From Gordonia amicalis NBRC 100051 = JCM 11271 (GTDB lineage: Bacteria > Actinomycetota > Actinomycetes > Mycobacteriales > Mycobacteriaceae): a stretch of 64,000 bases of DNA. This document shows, in pieces, positions 47,383 through 56,552 of the stretch. Every line of letters begins with the position of its first letter. Positions within the stretch are counted from its first letter, which is position 1. The stretch is taken from contig NZ_BANS01000014.1 of assembly GCF_000332995.1 (NCBI RefSeq), forward strand, positions 124,001 through 188,000, given 5' to 3'. A program made the translations under genes and the position numbers. The notes beneath the pieces are model-generated. The model ran no database searches. It was not told the DNA's origin and saw nothing but the letters and a program-made list of their open reading frames with translations.

Positions 47383-48278
47383 GAAACCACCTCCGCGGTC
47401 GGCCAGTCGGCGAAGGACTTCTGCGCGATCCATTCGTAGGCTTCGATGTACCGCTGCCGCGTACGTTCGACCACATCTCCGGGTAGGGCCGGTGGCGCCT
47501 CGTCGGATGCCTTGTCCCAACCGGATTCGGCACTGGTGAGCCAGTTGCGAACGATCTGCTTGTCGAAACTGGGCTGCACCTTGCCCGCCTCGTAGGTCGC
47601 GGCCTCCCAGTACCGGGACGAGTCGGGCGTCAGGACCTCGTCGGCGAGTACGAGTTCGCCATCTGGGCCGCGGCCGAACTCGAACTTGGTGTCCGCGAGG
47701 ATGATCCCGCGTTCGGCGGCCACCGCCGCGCCGCGTCCGTAGATGTCGAGGGTCGCCGACCGCAGTGCCTCGGCCAGCTCGGCACCCTCCTGCTCGACGA
47801 CCCGTTCGAAGCTGATGTTCTCGTCGTGCTCGCCCTGCTCGGCCTTGGTGGCCGGGGTGAAGATCGGCTCCGGAAGCTTGCTGGCCTCGGTCAAGCCCGC
47901 GGGCAGCTCGACGCCGCACACCGCGCCGGTCGCCTGGTAGTCGAGCAGTCCCGACCCGGTCAGGTAGCCACGCGCGACGCACTCGACCTGGACCATCGGG
48001 AGCCGACGCACCACCATCGAGCGGCCGACGACCTCGCCCGGGATGCGCTCGTCGGTGGGACCACCGGCGAGATGATTGGGGACGCCGAGTTCGTCGAACC
48101 AGAAGAAGCTCATCGCGGTCAGGATCCGCCCCTTGTCGGGAATCGCGGGGCTCAGGATGTGGTCGTAGGCCGAGATCCGGTCGGAGGCCACCAACAGCAG
48201 GGTGTCGTCGTCGATCTCGTAGATCTCCCGGACCTTCCCCGACGCCAGATGCCGGTAGGACTGCAGTTCAGGACGCAT
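47379..48278 (-). CDS. purC: SAICAR synthetase PurC
   Basis: 299 residues, the usual length. Motifs: [20 protein letters not shown] (ATP loop), [54 protein letters not shown] and [20 protein letters not shown]. It ligates aspartate to CAIR in purine synthesis. It is first in a two-gene operon with ptrB. Confidence 0.96.
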   Translation of the reverse strand: MRPELQSYRHLASGKVREIYEIDDDTLLLVASDRISAYDHILSPAIPDKGRILTAMSFFWFDELGVPNHLAGGPTDERIPGEVVGRSMVVRRLPMVQVECVARGYLTGSGLLDYQATGAVCGVELPAGLTEASKLPEPIFTPATKAEQGEHDENISFERVVEQEGAELAEALRSATLDIYGRGAAVAAERGIILADTKFEFGRGPDGELVLADEVLTPDSSRYWEAATYEAGKVQPSFDKQIVRNWLTSAESGWDKASDEAPPALPGDVVERTRQRYIEAYEWIAQKSFADWPTAEVVS

Positions 48279-48339
48279 GGACTCGACCCTAGAGGGTCAC
48301 CGGTCGGTCGGGGGCGGCAGCCTCTGACATTCTTGACCG

Positions 48340-48618
48340 ATGAGCGCACCGCACATCACCATCACCTACTGCACCCAGTGCAACTGGCTGCTGCGGGCGT
48401 CGTGGATGGCCTCGGAGTTGCTGAACACCTTCGGCACCGAACTCGGCTCGGTGACCCTGATCCCGGAAACCGGGGGCGTGTTCCACATCGACGTCGACGG
48501 GCAGCAGATCTGGGAGCGCAAGCGCGACGGCGGTTTCCCCGACGCACCCGAACTCAAGCGACGGGTACGCGACGTCGCACTCCCGGACTGGCGACTCGGA
48601 CACGGCGACCCGTCCTGA
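48340..48618 (+). CDS. SelT/SelW/SelH-type redox protein
   Basis: 92 residues. The thioredoxin-like Rdx fold is indicated by the N-terminal strand and CxxC: ITITYCTQCNWLLRASWMA (Cys 11 and 14), with the partner strand GGVFHIDVDGQQIWERKRDG and FPDAPELKRRVRD. In SelW relatives the second position is selenocysteine; here both are Cys. Divergent from purC over 61 bases. The electron partner is unknown. Confidence 0.88.
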   Translation: MSAPHITITYCTQCNWLLRASWMASELLNTFGTELGSVTLIPETGGVFHIDVDGQQIWERKRDGGFPDAPELKRRVRDVALPDWRLGHGDPS

Positions 48619-48659
48619 CACTCCGCCTCGATTTCTGAATTACGTCTATCAACTATTGA

Positions 48660-48687
48660 TTGACAAATAGTCTAGGCAACAAATACT
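48660..48687 (+). promoter_or_regulatory. Sigma-70-like promoter
   Basis: TTGACA (48660-48665) is a perfect -35 hexamer. AATACT (48682-48687), 16 bases on, is a fair -10, in a locally AT-rich island unlike the surrounding sequence. It would start a transcript with a leader of over 110 bases before the membrane-protein gene. Confidence 0.55.
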
Positions 48688-48694
48688 TTGAACC

Positions 48695-48803
48695 GTGGCA
48701 TGGATCACACGTCCGGGGCTGTGGCGCTTCGTCGACGCGGACCACTCCGGCACGTAAGGGTCACCCCTGTCCCCTACGTGCCGGCTTCCATGCCGCCACT
48801 GAC
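48695..48803 (+). promoter_or_regulatory. Possibly structured 5' leader
   Basis: Three complementary pairs can form together. GGCATGG (48697-48703) pairs with CCATGCC (48788-48794), GTCCG (48711-48715) with CGGAC (48738-48742), and a perfect 10-base CCGGCACGTA (48747-48756) with TACGTGCCGG (48775-48784). This gives a closed multi-helix arrangement ahead of the membrane-protein start. It matches no riboswitch class I know. Confidence 0.4.
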
Positions 48804-48814
48804 GTGCGCGGCAC

Positions 48815-49858
48815 GTGAGAAGTTCCGGGAGAGATGAACCTGAAGGAGTGACGCCGGGGTCTGCGTTGACGACGGATCCCGCCGAGGGGATCCAGGGGAA
48901 GAAACATTGGCCGGCCAGGTGGATCGCCCTTGGCGGTGGGAGCCTCTTCGTGGTGGTGTCCCTCATCATCACGAAGATCGACAACAACCGGTTGTCCGAG
49001 ACGAGCATGGACGACCACTTCAACCTCCCGATGAAACCCGTCTTCGAGCCCTATCTCGTCGGCAACAACGTCATCGCGACGATCGTGATGACACTCCTCG
49101 GACTGAGCGGCGTCGCGATGGGCGTCGCCTTCTACCGCCGGACCCGCGACATCGTGCCCCTCATGCTGGCGCTCAGCGCCCCGCTGGTGGTGTTCACCGA
49201 AGTGTTCCTGGACATCATGGGTGCGGTCTATTTCCCATGGAGCGATTCCGAATTCCTCGGCCACGCCTTCAGCCTGATGGGTCGCCAGATGCCGTGGTGG
49301 ATCGTCGCGGCATGGTTCGGTTACGCGGCCCTCGGCGCATTCGAGTACGCGACGCTCGCCAAGAAACCGGCGACCAAGCACATCTGGGTCGCGTTCGGCG
49401 GCCTCGTCGTCGCGGCGATCGTCTTCGAGGAGATCCTCCTGTCGATGGGGCTCTACCACTACTACGGCAATCATCCGTTGGTCCTGGTCCGAGAGCTGCC
49501 CTGGTGGTGGCAGGCATGCAACCCGCTCGGCGTCACCCTCGCAGTCGCCCTGAGTTACCGGCTCCGGTCGTACTTCAAGGGAGTGCGCGCACTACTGCTG
49601 CTGCCGATCATGCCGATCACCATGGCCGCCGCCTACGGTTTCGCGGCCCTGCCCGGCTGGATCGCCGTCAACAGCGACTACCCGTGGCTGCCCACCCAGC
49701 TCCTCGGCTTCGCCTCGATCGCCCTCGGGTTCGCGCACATCTACCTGATCATGCGGGTGATCCTCAACCGCGACCCGTTCGACCTCGACTACGTCCCGCC
49801 GGAGGGCGAGGACGAGTTCCGCGTCGACATCTCCAAGCGGAAGAACCAGCCCGCGTAG
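48815..49858 (+). CDS. Uncharacterised polytopic membrane protein
   Basis: 347 residues if begun at GTG 48815; GTG 48848 is an alternative, and neither has an ideal ribosome site. After a hydrophilic N-terminus come about eight membrane helices (ALGGGSLFVVVSLIITKI; NVIATIVMTLLGLSGVAMGV; PLMLALSAPLVVFTEVFLDI; further helices to HIYLIMRVIL). Conserved-looking loops have charged and aromatic residues (YLVGNN, VYFPWSDSEF, MGLYHYYGNHPL). The tail is charged (FRVDISKRKNQPA). I recognise no family with confidence; a distant likeness to AveC-type membrane proteins is possible but weak. The leader may be structured. Confidence 0.75.
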   Translation: MRSSGRDEPEGVTPGSALTTDPAEGIQGKKHWPARWIALGGGSLFVVVSLIITKIDNNRLSETSMDDHFNLPMKPVFEPYLVGNNVIATIVMTLLGLSGVAMGVAFYRRTRDIVPLMLALSAPLVVFTEVFLDIMGAVYFPWSDSEFLGHAFSLMGRQMPWWIVAAWFGYAALGAFEYATLAKKPATKHIWVAFGGLVVAAIVFEEILLSMGLYHYYGNHPLVLVRELPWWWQACNPLGVTLAVALSYRLRSYFKGVRALLLLPIMPITMAAAYGFAALPGWIAVNSDYPWLPTQLLGFASIALGFAHIYLIMRVILNRDPFDLDYVPPEGEDEFRVDISKRKNQPA

Positions 49859-49888
49859 TCAGCGGCGTCACCCGGAGGCCGATGCGCG

Positions 49889-51316
49889 CTACAGGATCGG
49901 CGCAGGCGCGTATGCCGCGGCCTCCGGGTACTGGCCGATGATCTTCTCCGCGGCCGCGATGACGTCGGCGACCTGCTGTTCGGCAGCACCGACGAACACC
50001 GACTTGTCGGCGAGCAGCTCGTCGAGCTGAGCCCGGTCGAGCGGGATGCGGTCATCGGCGGCGAGGCGGTCGAGCAGATCGGGCTCACGCCCCTCCTCGC
50101 GCATCGCCAGGGCCACCGCGACGGCGTTCTCCTTGATCGCCTCGTGGGCGGTCTCGCGACCGACGCCCGCGCGCACCGCGGCCATCAGCACCTTGGTCGT
50201 CGCGAGGAACGGCAGGTAACGGTCGAGCTCGTTGGCGATGACCGCGGGGTACGCGCCGAACTCGGCGAGGACGGTCAGGAAGGTCTCCATCAGGCCGTCG
50301 ATGGCGAAGAAGGCATCCGGCAGCGCGACGCGGCGGACGACCGAGCAGAACACGTCACCCTCGTTCCACTGGGCGCCGGCGAGTTCGGCGGCCATCGAGC
50401 CATAGCCGCGCAGGACCACCGCGAGGCCGTTGACGCGCTCGCAGCTACGGGTGTTCATCTTGTGCGGCATCGCCGAGCTGCCGACCTGACCGGGTTGGAA
50501 GCCCTCGGTCACCAGCTCGTGGCCGGCCATGAGCCGGATGGTGTGCGCCAGCGACGACGGCGCGGCAGCGATCTGCACCAGCGCCGACACGACATCGTGG
50601 TCGAGCGACCGCGGGTAGATCTGGCCGACCGAGGTGAAGGACCGGGCGAAACCGAGGTGATCGGCGACCCGGGACTCGAGATCGGCGAGTTTGGTGGCGT
50701 CACCGCCGAGCAGGTCGAGCATGTCCTGCGAGGTGCCCATCGGGCCCTTGATGCCGCGCAACGGGTATCGATCGATCAGCTCACGCAGGCGGGTGAGGGC
50801 GATCATCAGTTCGTCTGCGGCCGAGGCGAACCGCTTGCCGAGGGTCGTCGCCTGAGCGGCGACGTTGTGGCTGCGGCCGGCCATGACGACCGACGAATAC
50901 TGAGCGGCACGTTCGACGATGCGGGCCAGGACCGCGACACCGTGGGAGTGCACGTGTTCGAGAGAACGCAGGATCTGCAGCTGCTCGACGTTCTCGGTGA
51001 GGTCGCGGCTGGTCATGCCCTTGTGGATCTGCTCGTGACCCGCGAGGGCGTTGAACTCCTCGATGCGAGCCTTCACGTCGTGGCGCGTGACGCGCTCACG
51101 ATCGGCGATCGAGGCGAGATCCACCTGGTCGACGACGCGTTCGTAGTCGGCGATGGCGTCGGCCGGGACGTCGATCCCGAGGTCGCGCTGTGCCTTCAGT
51201 ACCGCGATCCACAGGCGCCGTTCGAGTGCGATCTTGGTGGTGGCCGACCACAGCTCGGCGAGGTCGGTGGAGGCATAGCGGCTGGCCAGGACGTTGGCGA
51301 TGGCAGGCTTCGACAC
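49889..51316 (-). CDS. purB: Adenylosuccinate lyase PurB
   Basis: 475 residues from GTG 51316. Fumarase/aspartase superfamily: the signature VGSSAMPHKMNTRSCERVNG, GRSHNVAAQATTLGKRFASA, and HEQIHKGMTSRDLTENVEQL with the catalytic His. The N-terminal SKPAIANVLASRYASTDLAE matches actinobacterial PurB. It cleaves SAICAR and adenylosuccinate to release fumarate. It is convergent with the membrane-protein gene over 30 bases. Confidence 0.96.
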   Translation of the reverse strand: MSKPAIANVLASRYASTDLAELWSATTKIALERRLWIAVLKAQRDLGIDVPADAIADYERVVDQVDLASIADRERVTRHDVKARIEEFNALAGHEQIHKGMTSRDLTENVEQLQILRSLEHVHSHGVAVLARIVERAAQYSSVVMAGRSHNVAAQATTLGKRFASAADELMIALTRLRELIDRYPLRGIKGPMGTSQDMLDLLGGDATKLADLESRVADHLGFARSFTSVGQIYPRSLDHDVVSALVQIAAAPSSLAHTIRLMAGHELVTEGFQPGQVGSSAMPHKMNTRSCERVNGLAVVLRGYGSMAAELAGAQWNEGDVFCSVVRRVALPDAFFAIDGLMETFLTVLAEFGAYPAVIANELDRYLPFLATTKVLMAAVRAGVGRETAHEAIKENAVAVALAMREEGREPDLLDRLAADDRIPLDRAQLDELLADKSVFVGAAEQQVADVIAAAEKIIGQYPEAAAYAPAPIL

Positions 51317-51370
51317 CCGATCAGTGTAGGTCGGTCGCGGACAGATCCCGAATTCCGCCGTCCCCGGCGC

Positions 51371-51772
51371 TCAGAACGCGAAACACGTTCCGTTGGACCC
51401 GTAGCCCTGACGCACTTTCACCAGCGTGGGCGGCGAGGCCTTGCCGTTCTGTACGGCATAGAGGTACTTGTCACCGATACGACGGGGAACCCAGGTGACC
51501 GAGGCGAGGGCACCCGACGGGAGATCGCGGCCGATGAAACGTGCCGGCAGACCGGGTTTGACCTCCCAGAACGACACCCAGCCCGACGAGTTCACGGGAA
51601 TCGTCACCGGATAGGTGCATCCGGTGCCGTACACCGCGGACGACAGCGGGACACCCGCGTCGACGCGACCGGCGGGCGCGGCGTGTGCGCCGGGGGCGAC
51701 GAGCATCGCCACCCCGGCGACCAGGGACATGAGCGCGGCGACAAGACCTGCGCGAGCGCTGTGTCTACTCAT
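51371..51772 (-). CDS. Small secreted protein of unknown function
   Basis: 133 residues from the ATG at 51772 (GGGGAGC upstream). A signal peptide (RAGLVAALMSLVAGVAMLVAP, then GAHAA cleavage) precedes a compact domain of about 100 residues with two Cys (GTGCTYPVTIPVNSSGWVSF and NGTCFAF), probably a disulfide. The beta-rich alternation suggests an Ig-like fold, but no family is recognised. It lies 41 bases downstream of the tetR stop in the same direction and could be co-transcribed. Confidence 0.78.
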   Translation of the reverse strand: MSRHSARAGLVAALMSLVAGVAMLVAPGAHAAPAGRVDAGVPLSSAVYGTGCTYPVTIPVNSSGWVSFWEVKPGLPARFIGRDLPSGALASVTWVPRRIGDKYLYAVQNGKASPPTLVKVRQGYGSNGTCFAF

Positions 51773-51813
51773 CGGCTCCCCCGAACATCCGATCCGTTTC
51801 CTTCGGCATGCCG

Positions 51814-52419
51814 TCACGCCCGCGGCGCGAGGACGTCGATCACCTCGAGCAGGACGTCGCGCACCGCGTCGATGGGCCGGACACCGTTGCGCCCGAGTGC
51901 CCCCACGATGGCACCGTCCTCGATCCCGATCAGCTGGGCTATGTGGGCTGGATCGGCGACCCGGCCGGATTTGGCGAGCACGTCGAGGTGGCACAGCGAC
52001 AACGTCCGCCACCGGTCGCTCACCACCTCACGCAACATCGGGTAGCGCGCCGACAGCGCGATCATCTCGTAGCGGGCCGACAGCTGCTGGATCGTCGTGT
52101 CCACGCTGACGATGACCTCGGCGAGCGCGGTCGCGGTCGCGGTCCTCCCGCGGCGTCGGCGCGGAAGTGCGTTGCAGCGCTCGGAGACTGCGGACGCATC
52201 GTGACTGCAGAGACTGGCCGCGGCCTCGGCCATCAGGTCGTCGAGCGAGGCGAAGTAGTACGTCGTCGACGCCAGCGGCAACTGGGCGCGCTCGGCCACC
52301 GCACGATGACGTACGGCGTCGAAGCCGCCTTCGAGCAGCAGCTCACCGGCGGCCTCGATCAAACGGGACCGCCGTCGCGCACCCTTCGGTGTCGCTGCCG
52401 ACGTCATCATGTGGTTCAT
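51814..52419 (-). CDS. TetR-family regulator
   Basis: 201 residues. The HTH reads RRSRLIEAAGELLLEGGFDA and LPLASTTYYFASLDDLMAEA; STTYYF in place of the usual GTLYRYF is typical of one TetR branch. The ligand domain is all-alpha and unremarkable. It is divergent from the DUF6882-like gene; a short palindrome GCTTT-TGACC-AAAGC lies at 52449-52463. The regulated genes may include the small secreted protein downstream. Confidence 0.85.
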   Translation of the reverse strand: MNHMMTSAATPKGARRRSRLIEAAGELLLEGGFDAVRHRAVAERAQLPLASTTYYFASLDDLMAEAAASLCSHDASAVSERCNALPRRRRGRTATATALAEVIVSVDTTIQQLSARYEMIALSARYPMLREVVSDRWRTLSLCHLDVLAKSGRVADPAHIAQLIGIEDGAIVGALGRNGVRPIDAVRDVLLEVIDVLAPRA

Positions 52420-52591
52420 GCTGCCAAAGGCGTCCGTACCGCCGTATTGCTTTTGACCAAAGCGGCACGACCACAGGCGAATTCCCGTATAAGACGACGA
52501 TGCCCGTGCTGAATGCGTCGTTCACGGTCCACGTCAGTCGGTCGTCGGACGAACGGATCGGTCCGCGCCCGACCGCGTCTACCGTGATGCC

Positions 52592-53350
52592 ATGCAGTTC
52601 GACGGCCTCCACGCTGTCGCCGATTACGCGGCGCTCTACACCTCGCTGAGACAGGCCGCGTTCGTCGACCTCCTCCGTGAGAGGCTGGGCGCCTTCGACG
52701 TACGGTGCGACGAGGACAACCGGGTCGTCGTGTTCGCCTCCGACGACGCCGGTTCCGGATCGGACGGCGAGGTGACGGTCGTCCGGTGCCGGGCGTCGCT
52801 GGTCGCCGTGGTCGAACCGTCGGCGATCGTCTGGGGCTGGGCCCACCCGCTCGGCGACGAGACCGGGCTCGCGTCGAGACTGCGCGAGGCCGGTGCGCGA
52901 CTGGGCATCGACGATTTCACCTCCCCGCGAGTGACGCTGCCACCCGGTCCGTCTCGCGACCTAGCCGACGATCCGGCCGACCGGGTAATCGACGTCATCG
53001 CGGCGGCGGCCGTCGGCAGCACGGGAATGAGTCCGTATTGCACGGTTCGTCTCGACGGCGACGATCGCGGCGTATTTCTTCTCGACGACCTCACCCTTCC
53101 CGAGCCGACCTTCGCCGACTTCGCCACCGGACTGCCGAGGATCATGGGTTCCCTTGCGGTGAACGATCATCGGGTCGCCATCCACGGCATGGCCGCACGG
53201 CGCGGCTGGCACATCAGCTGGCGCACCGGGACAGACGGCGGACGCTCACCGATCTGCGATGTGACCGACGGTCGTTCCGTGGCCCGGGTGAACTTCGACC
53301 GGCGCGGCCGGCCGATCGACTACCGCTGCGAACTGGCAGACCGGAACTGA
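52592..53350 (+). CDS. Conserved hypothetical protein (DUF6882-like)
   Basis: 252 residues, cytoplasmic, no signal or membrane segment. Features such as VTVVRCRASLVAVVEPSAIV, WGWAHPLGDETGLASRLR and the all-beta plus alpha pattern recall DUF6882 proteins, whose function is unknown. The C-terminal third (MAARRGWHISWRTGTDGGRS) may be a separate beta domain. Its stop overlaps the CsoR-type operator of the next gene. Confidence 0.72.
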   Translation: MQFDGLHAVADYAALYTSLRQAAFVDLLRERLGAFDVRCDEDNRVVVFASDDAGSGSDGEVTVVRCRASLVAVVEPSAIVWGWAHPLGDETGLASRLREAGARLGIDDFTSPRVTLPPGPSRDLADDPADRVIDVIAAAAVGSTGMSPYCTVRLDGDDRGVFLLDDLTLPEPTFADFATGLPRIMGSLAVNDHRVAIHGMAARRGWHISWRTGTDGGRSPICDVTDGRSVARVNFDRRGRPIDYRCELADRN

Positions 53351-53365
53351 TACCCCAAGGGGTAT
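53350..53365. promoter_or_regulatory. CsoR/CstR-type operator
   Basis: ATACCCCAAGGGGTAT is a perfect 7-2-7 palindrome with the C-tract/G-tract form bound by CsoR-family repressors. It lies 54 bases upstream of the repressor gene and overlaps the promoter region, so autoregulation is expected. Confidence 0.8.
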
Positions 53366-53409
53366 ACTTGCCTCTTGTCATAGCAGTTGCACACGTGCAA
53401 GAACAGTAG

Positions 53410-53688
<279 letters not shown>

Positions 53689-53718
53689 TCGGGCGCGAGG
53701 AGTACGAGAGGAGCGATC

Positions 53719-54114
53719 ATGAAACTCGGATACCGGACAACCCTGCAGACCAGCTTCGACGACGCCGTCGCCCGCACCAGAGAAGCGCTGAGCGATGTGG
53801 GTTTCGGCGTGCTCACCGAGATCGACGTGAAGGCGACCCTCAAGAAGAAGCTCGACGAGGACATGGAGAACTACCTCATCCTCGGAGCCTGCAATCCACA
53901 GTTCGCCCATCGGGCGCTCGGCGTCGAGCGTCAGATCGGCCTGCTGCTGCCCTGCAACGTCGTGGTGCGCGACGACACCGACCACGACGGGACGGTCATC
54001 GTCGAGGCGATGAATCCCGACATCATGGTCGCGGTGACCGACGCCCCCGGCCTGCCCGACGTGGCCGCCGGAGCCGCCGAACTGTTACAGAAGGCCATCG
54101 CCTCACTCGACTGA
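53719..54114 (+). CDS. DUF302 protein
   Basis: 131 residues, DUF302 fold: KLGYRTTLQTSFDDAVARTR, ALSDVGFGVLTEIDVKATLK, YLILGACNPQFAHRALGVER and VIVEAMNPDIMVAVTDAPGL. The single Cys lies in the GACNPQFA motif. DUF302 genes are often next to CsoR-like repressors and sulfur genes, which suggests a redox, sulfur or metal role. No catalytic activity is established. The ATG has GAGAGGAG before it. Confidence 0.85.
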   Translation: MKLGYRTTLQTSFDDAVARTREALSDVGFGVLTEIDVKATLKKKLDEDMENYLILGACNPQFAHRALGVERQIGLLLPCNVVVRDDTDHDGTVIVEAMNPDIMVAVTDAPGLPDVAAGAAELLQKAIASLD

Positions 54115-54208
54115 ACGTCAAGTCAGGGACAGATATCTCACAGCGTCGGCGAGTCGGCCGACTCGACGTTGCATCGTGCCCGGGGTCCACGATTACCCTG
54201 TTGATTCG

Positions 54209-55156
54209 ATGACCAGCGTGCGATCCCGTTTCTCCGATGCTGCCGACCGCGACCTGCCGCGTGTGGGCCGTCGAGCCGTACTCGCCGCAGGTGTCGGGGC
54301 GACCGCCATCGGGATCGCCGCCTGCTCGGGCAAGGCGCCCTCGACGTCGGTGCAGCCGCGCAACCTCGAAGGCCGGGCCGCCGACGACGAACTCCCCGTC
54401 GAGACGTCGCCGCCGCCGGTCACGAGCGGTCCCCCACTGATCACCGGTAGCTTCAGATCCGTCCGCATGGGCGGTCGGGACACCCGTTGGGCGGTCGCGC
54501 GGCCCAATGGGGTGACCGGCAAGCTCCCGGTCGTCGTGGTGCTGCACGCGTTGAACACCAACGAGAAGTCCATCTTCGGGCCGAAGCTCGAGATGCAGAC
54601 CGTCATGCAGCAGTACGTGGACAACGGCAACACCCCGTTCGCGCTGGCCGCCGCCGACGTGGGTCGCAACTACTACCATCGCCGGACCGACGGCACCGAT
54701 GGTGGGGCGATGATCCTCGACGAGTTCCTGCCGATGCTCGCGAACGACCCGAAGCTCAACCTGTCCACCGACCGCATCGGACTCTTCGGCTGGTCCATGG
54801 GCGGCTACGGCGCGCTGCGTCTGGCGTCGATGGTCGGCGCCCCGCGCGTCGCGGCCGTGGCCGTCAGCTCGCCCGCGATGTGGGCCGACCCGCGCAACTT
54901 CCCGCCGCGCGCCTTCGACAGCCTCGCCGATTACCAGGCCAACTCGCTGTTCGGTGCACAAGCGAGCTTTGCGAAGATCCCGCTGCTGATCAACATCGGT
55001 TCGAGCGATCAGTTCTACACCTACACCCGCCAGTGGGCCGCGGGTCTGCACCCGCCGGCCGCCTTCGGCACCGCTGCCGGCGGTCACACCAACCGGTACT
55101 GGCGCAGCGTGCTGCCCGAGCAGATCGAGTTCCTGGGCCGCAATCTCGCGGTGTGA
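54209..55156 (+). CDS. Exported esterase-like alpha/beta hydrolase (Tat lipoprotein)
   Basis: 315 residues from ATG 54209. The N-terminus has a twin-arginine-like VGRRAVLAAGVGATAIGIAA followed by CSG, a lipobox-like cleavage site (I-A-A-C). A Pro/Thr linker leads to the hydrolase: VVVLHALNTNEKSIFGPKLE, nucleophile LFGWSMGGYGALRLASMVGA, INIGSSDQFYTYTRQWAAG and the His in AGGHTNRYWRSVLP. Related to antigen-85/esterase D proteins. Substrate unknown, cell-surface location inferred. Confidence 0.82.
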   Translation: MTSVRSRFSDAADRDLPRVGRRAVLAAGVGATAIGIAACSGKAPSTSVQPRNLEGRAADDELPVETSPPPVTSGPPLITGSFRSVRMGGRDTRWAVARPNGVTGKLPVVVVLHALNTNEKSIFGPKLEMQTVMQQYVDNGNTPFALAAADVGRNYYHRRTDGTDGGAMILDEFLPMLANDPKLNLSTDRIGLFGWSMGGYGALRLASMVGAPRVAAVAVSSPAMWADPRNFPPRAFDSLADYQANSLFGAQASFAKIPLLINIGSSDQFYTYTRQWAAGLHPPAAFGTAAGGHTNRYWRSVLPEQIEFLGRNLAV

Positions 55157-55174
55157 GCGTTTCGCTCACTCGTT

Positions 55175-55211
55175 CCGTTCCCGCTCACGCAAATCGGGTG
55201 AGCGGGAACGG
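55175..55211. terminator. Bidirectional terminator between esterase and purD
   Basis: CCGTTCCCGCTCAC (55175-55188) and GTGAGCGGGAACGG (55198-55211) form a perfect 14-base stem with a 9-base loop, between two convergent genes. A second, weaker GTGAGCG/CGCTCAC pair lies just before it. Confidence 0.8.
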
Positions 55212-55232
55212 AGAACGTGAGCGGACCAGTGT

Positions 55233-56492
55233 CTAGATGCTGATGCGACCTTCGAGAGCGTTGCGCCCGATGTCGGTGCGGAAGTGCGAGCCCGGCAGCT
55301 TGATCTTCTCGATGCGGGCGTAGGCCTGGGCGCGGGCCTCGGCGAGGTCGGCACCGGTACCGACGACCGCGAGCACGCGGCCACCGGCGGAGACGATCGC
55401 GCCGTCGGCGTTGCGAGCGGTGCCCGCGTGCAGCACACCCTCGGCGTCGGCGCCGGTGATGATGTCACCGGTACGCGGCTTGCCGGGGTAGTTCTCGGCG
55501 GCGACGACCACCGTGACCGCGGCGCCGTCGCGCCATTCCAGCGGCGGGAGGTCGGCGAGCGTCCCGGTGGCGGTCGCGTTGAGTGCCGCACCGAGCGGCG
55601 ACTTCAGCAGTGCGAGGACCGCCTGGGTCTCGGGATCACCGAAGCGACAGTTGAATTCGACGACCGCGGGACCGTCCTTCCCGATCGCGAGACCGGCGTA
55701 CAGGAGGCCCGAGAACGGGATACCGCGCTTGACCATCTCGGCCGCAACGGGTTTGACGACCTCGTCGACGATGCGCTCGGTCATCTCGGCGGGCAGCCAC
55801 GGCAGCGGAGTGTAGGCGCCCATGCCGCCGGTGTTGGGTCCGGCGTCGTTGTCGCCGACACGCTTGTGGTCCTGCGCGGGCAGCAGCGGGACCACGGTCT
55901 CACCGTCGACGAGGCAGAACAGCGAGACCTCGGGTCCGTCGAGGAAGCTCTCCAGCAGAACGGGGTGTCCGCTCTCCAGGCATTCGGCGGCGTGGTCGCG
56001 GGCGACGTCCCGGTCGGGCGTGACGACGACACCCTTGCCGGCGGCCAGACCGTCGTCCTTGACGACCCAGGTGGGCCCGAAGCGGTCGAGCGCGGCGTCG
56101 AGATGGGCCGGGTTGTCGACGATCTCCGCATGCGCGGTCTTGACGCCGGCGGCAGCCATCACGTCCTTGGCGAAGGCCTTGGAACCCTCGATCTGCGCGG
56201 CCCGGGCGCTCGGACCGAAGGTCGCGATGCCGGCCTCGCGCAGCGCGTCGGCGACGCCGAGGACGAGTGGCACCTCCGGTCCGATGACCACGAGGTCGGC
56301 GTCCAGCTTCTGCGCCAGGGCCACGACCGCTTCACCCGAGACCACGTCGACGGCGTGGTTGGTGGCGATCGCCGAGGTGCCGGCATTGCCGGGAGCGACA
56401 TGCAGGTCGGTGACCGACGGATCGTTCTTGAGGCCGATGAGAAGGGCATGTTCGCGGCCGCCCGAGCCGATCACGAGTACTCGCACGACCAT
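55233..56492 (-). CDS. purD: GAR synthetase PurD
   Basis: 419 residues. ATP-grasp: [60 protein letters not shown] and [20 protein letters not shown]. It joins glycine to phosphoribosylamine in the second purine step. The ATG at 56492 or the GTG at 56486 could be the start. Convergent with the esterase across a strong hairpin. Confidence 0.96.
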   Translation of the reverse strand: MVVRVLVIGSGGREHALLIGLKNDPSVTDLHVAPGNAGTSAIATNHAVDVVSGEAVVALAQKLDADLVVIGPEVPLVLGVADALREAGIATFGPSARAAQIEGSKAFAKDVMAAAGVKTAHAEIVDNPAHLDAALDRFGPTWVVKDDGLAAGKGVVVTPDRDVARDHAAECLESGHPVLLESFLDGPEVSLFCLVDGETVVPLLPAQDHKRVGDNDAGPNTGGMGAYTPLPWLPAEMTERIVDEVVKPVAAEMVKRGIPFSGLLYAGLAIGKDGPAVVEFNCRFGDPETQAVLALLKSPLGAALNATATGTLADLPPLEWRDGAAVTVVVAAENYPGKPRTGDIITGADAEGVLHAGTARNADGAIVSAGGRVLAVVGTGADLAEARAQAYARIEKIKLPGSHFRTDIGRNALEGRISI

Positions 56493-56552
56493 GACTCTAA
56501 ACCGTCGGCGTATGCCGCCGCGAAAACGGGCGAGCGGGCCGGCAGTGGGATA

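Noticed and set aside
48795-48801. GCCACTG, as in cobalamin riboswitches
   Set aside because: None of the other conserved B12-riboswitch blocks is present nearby.
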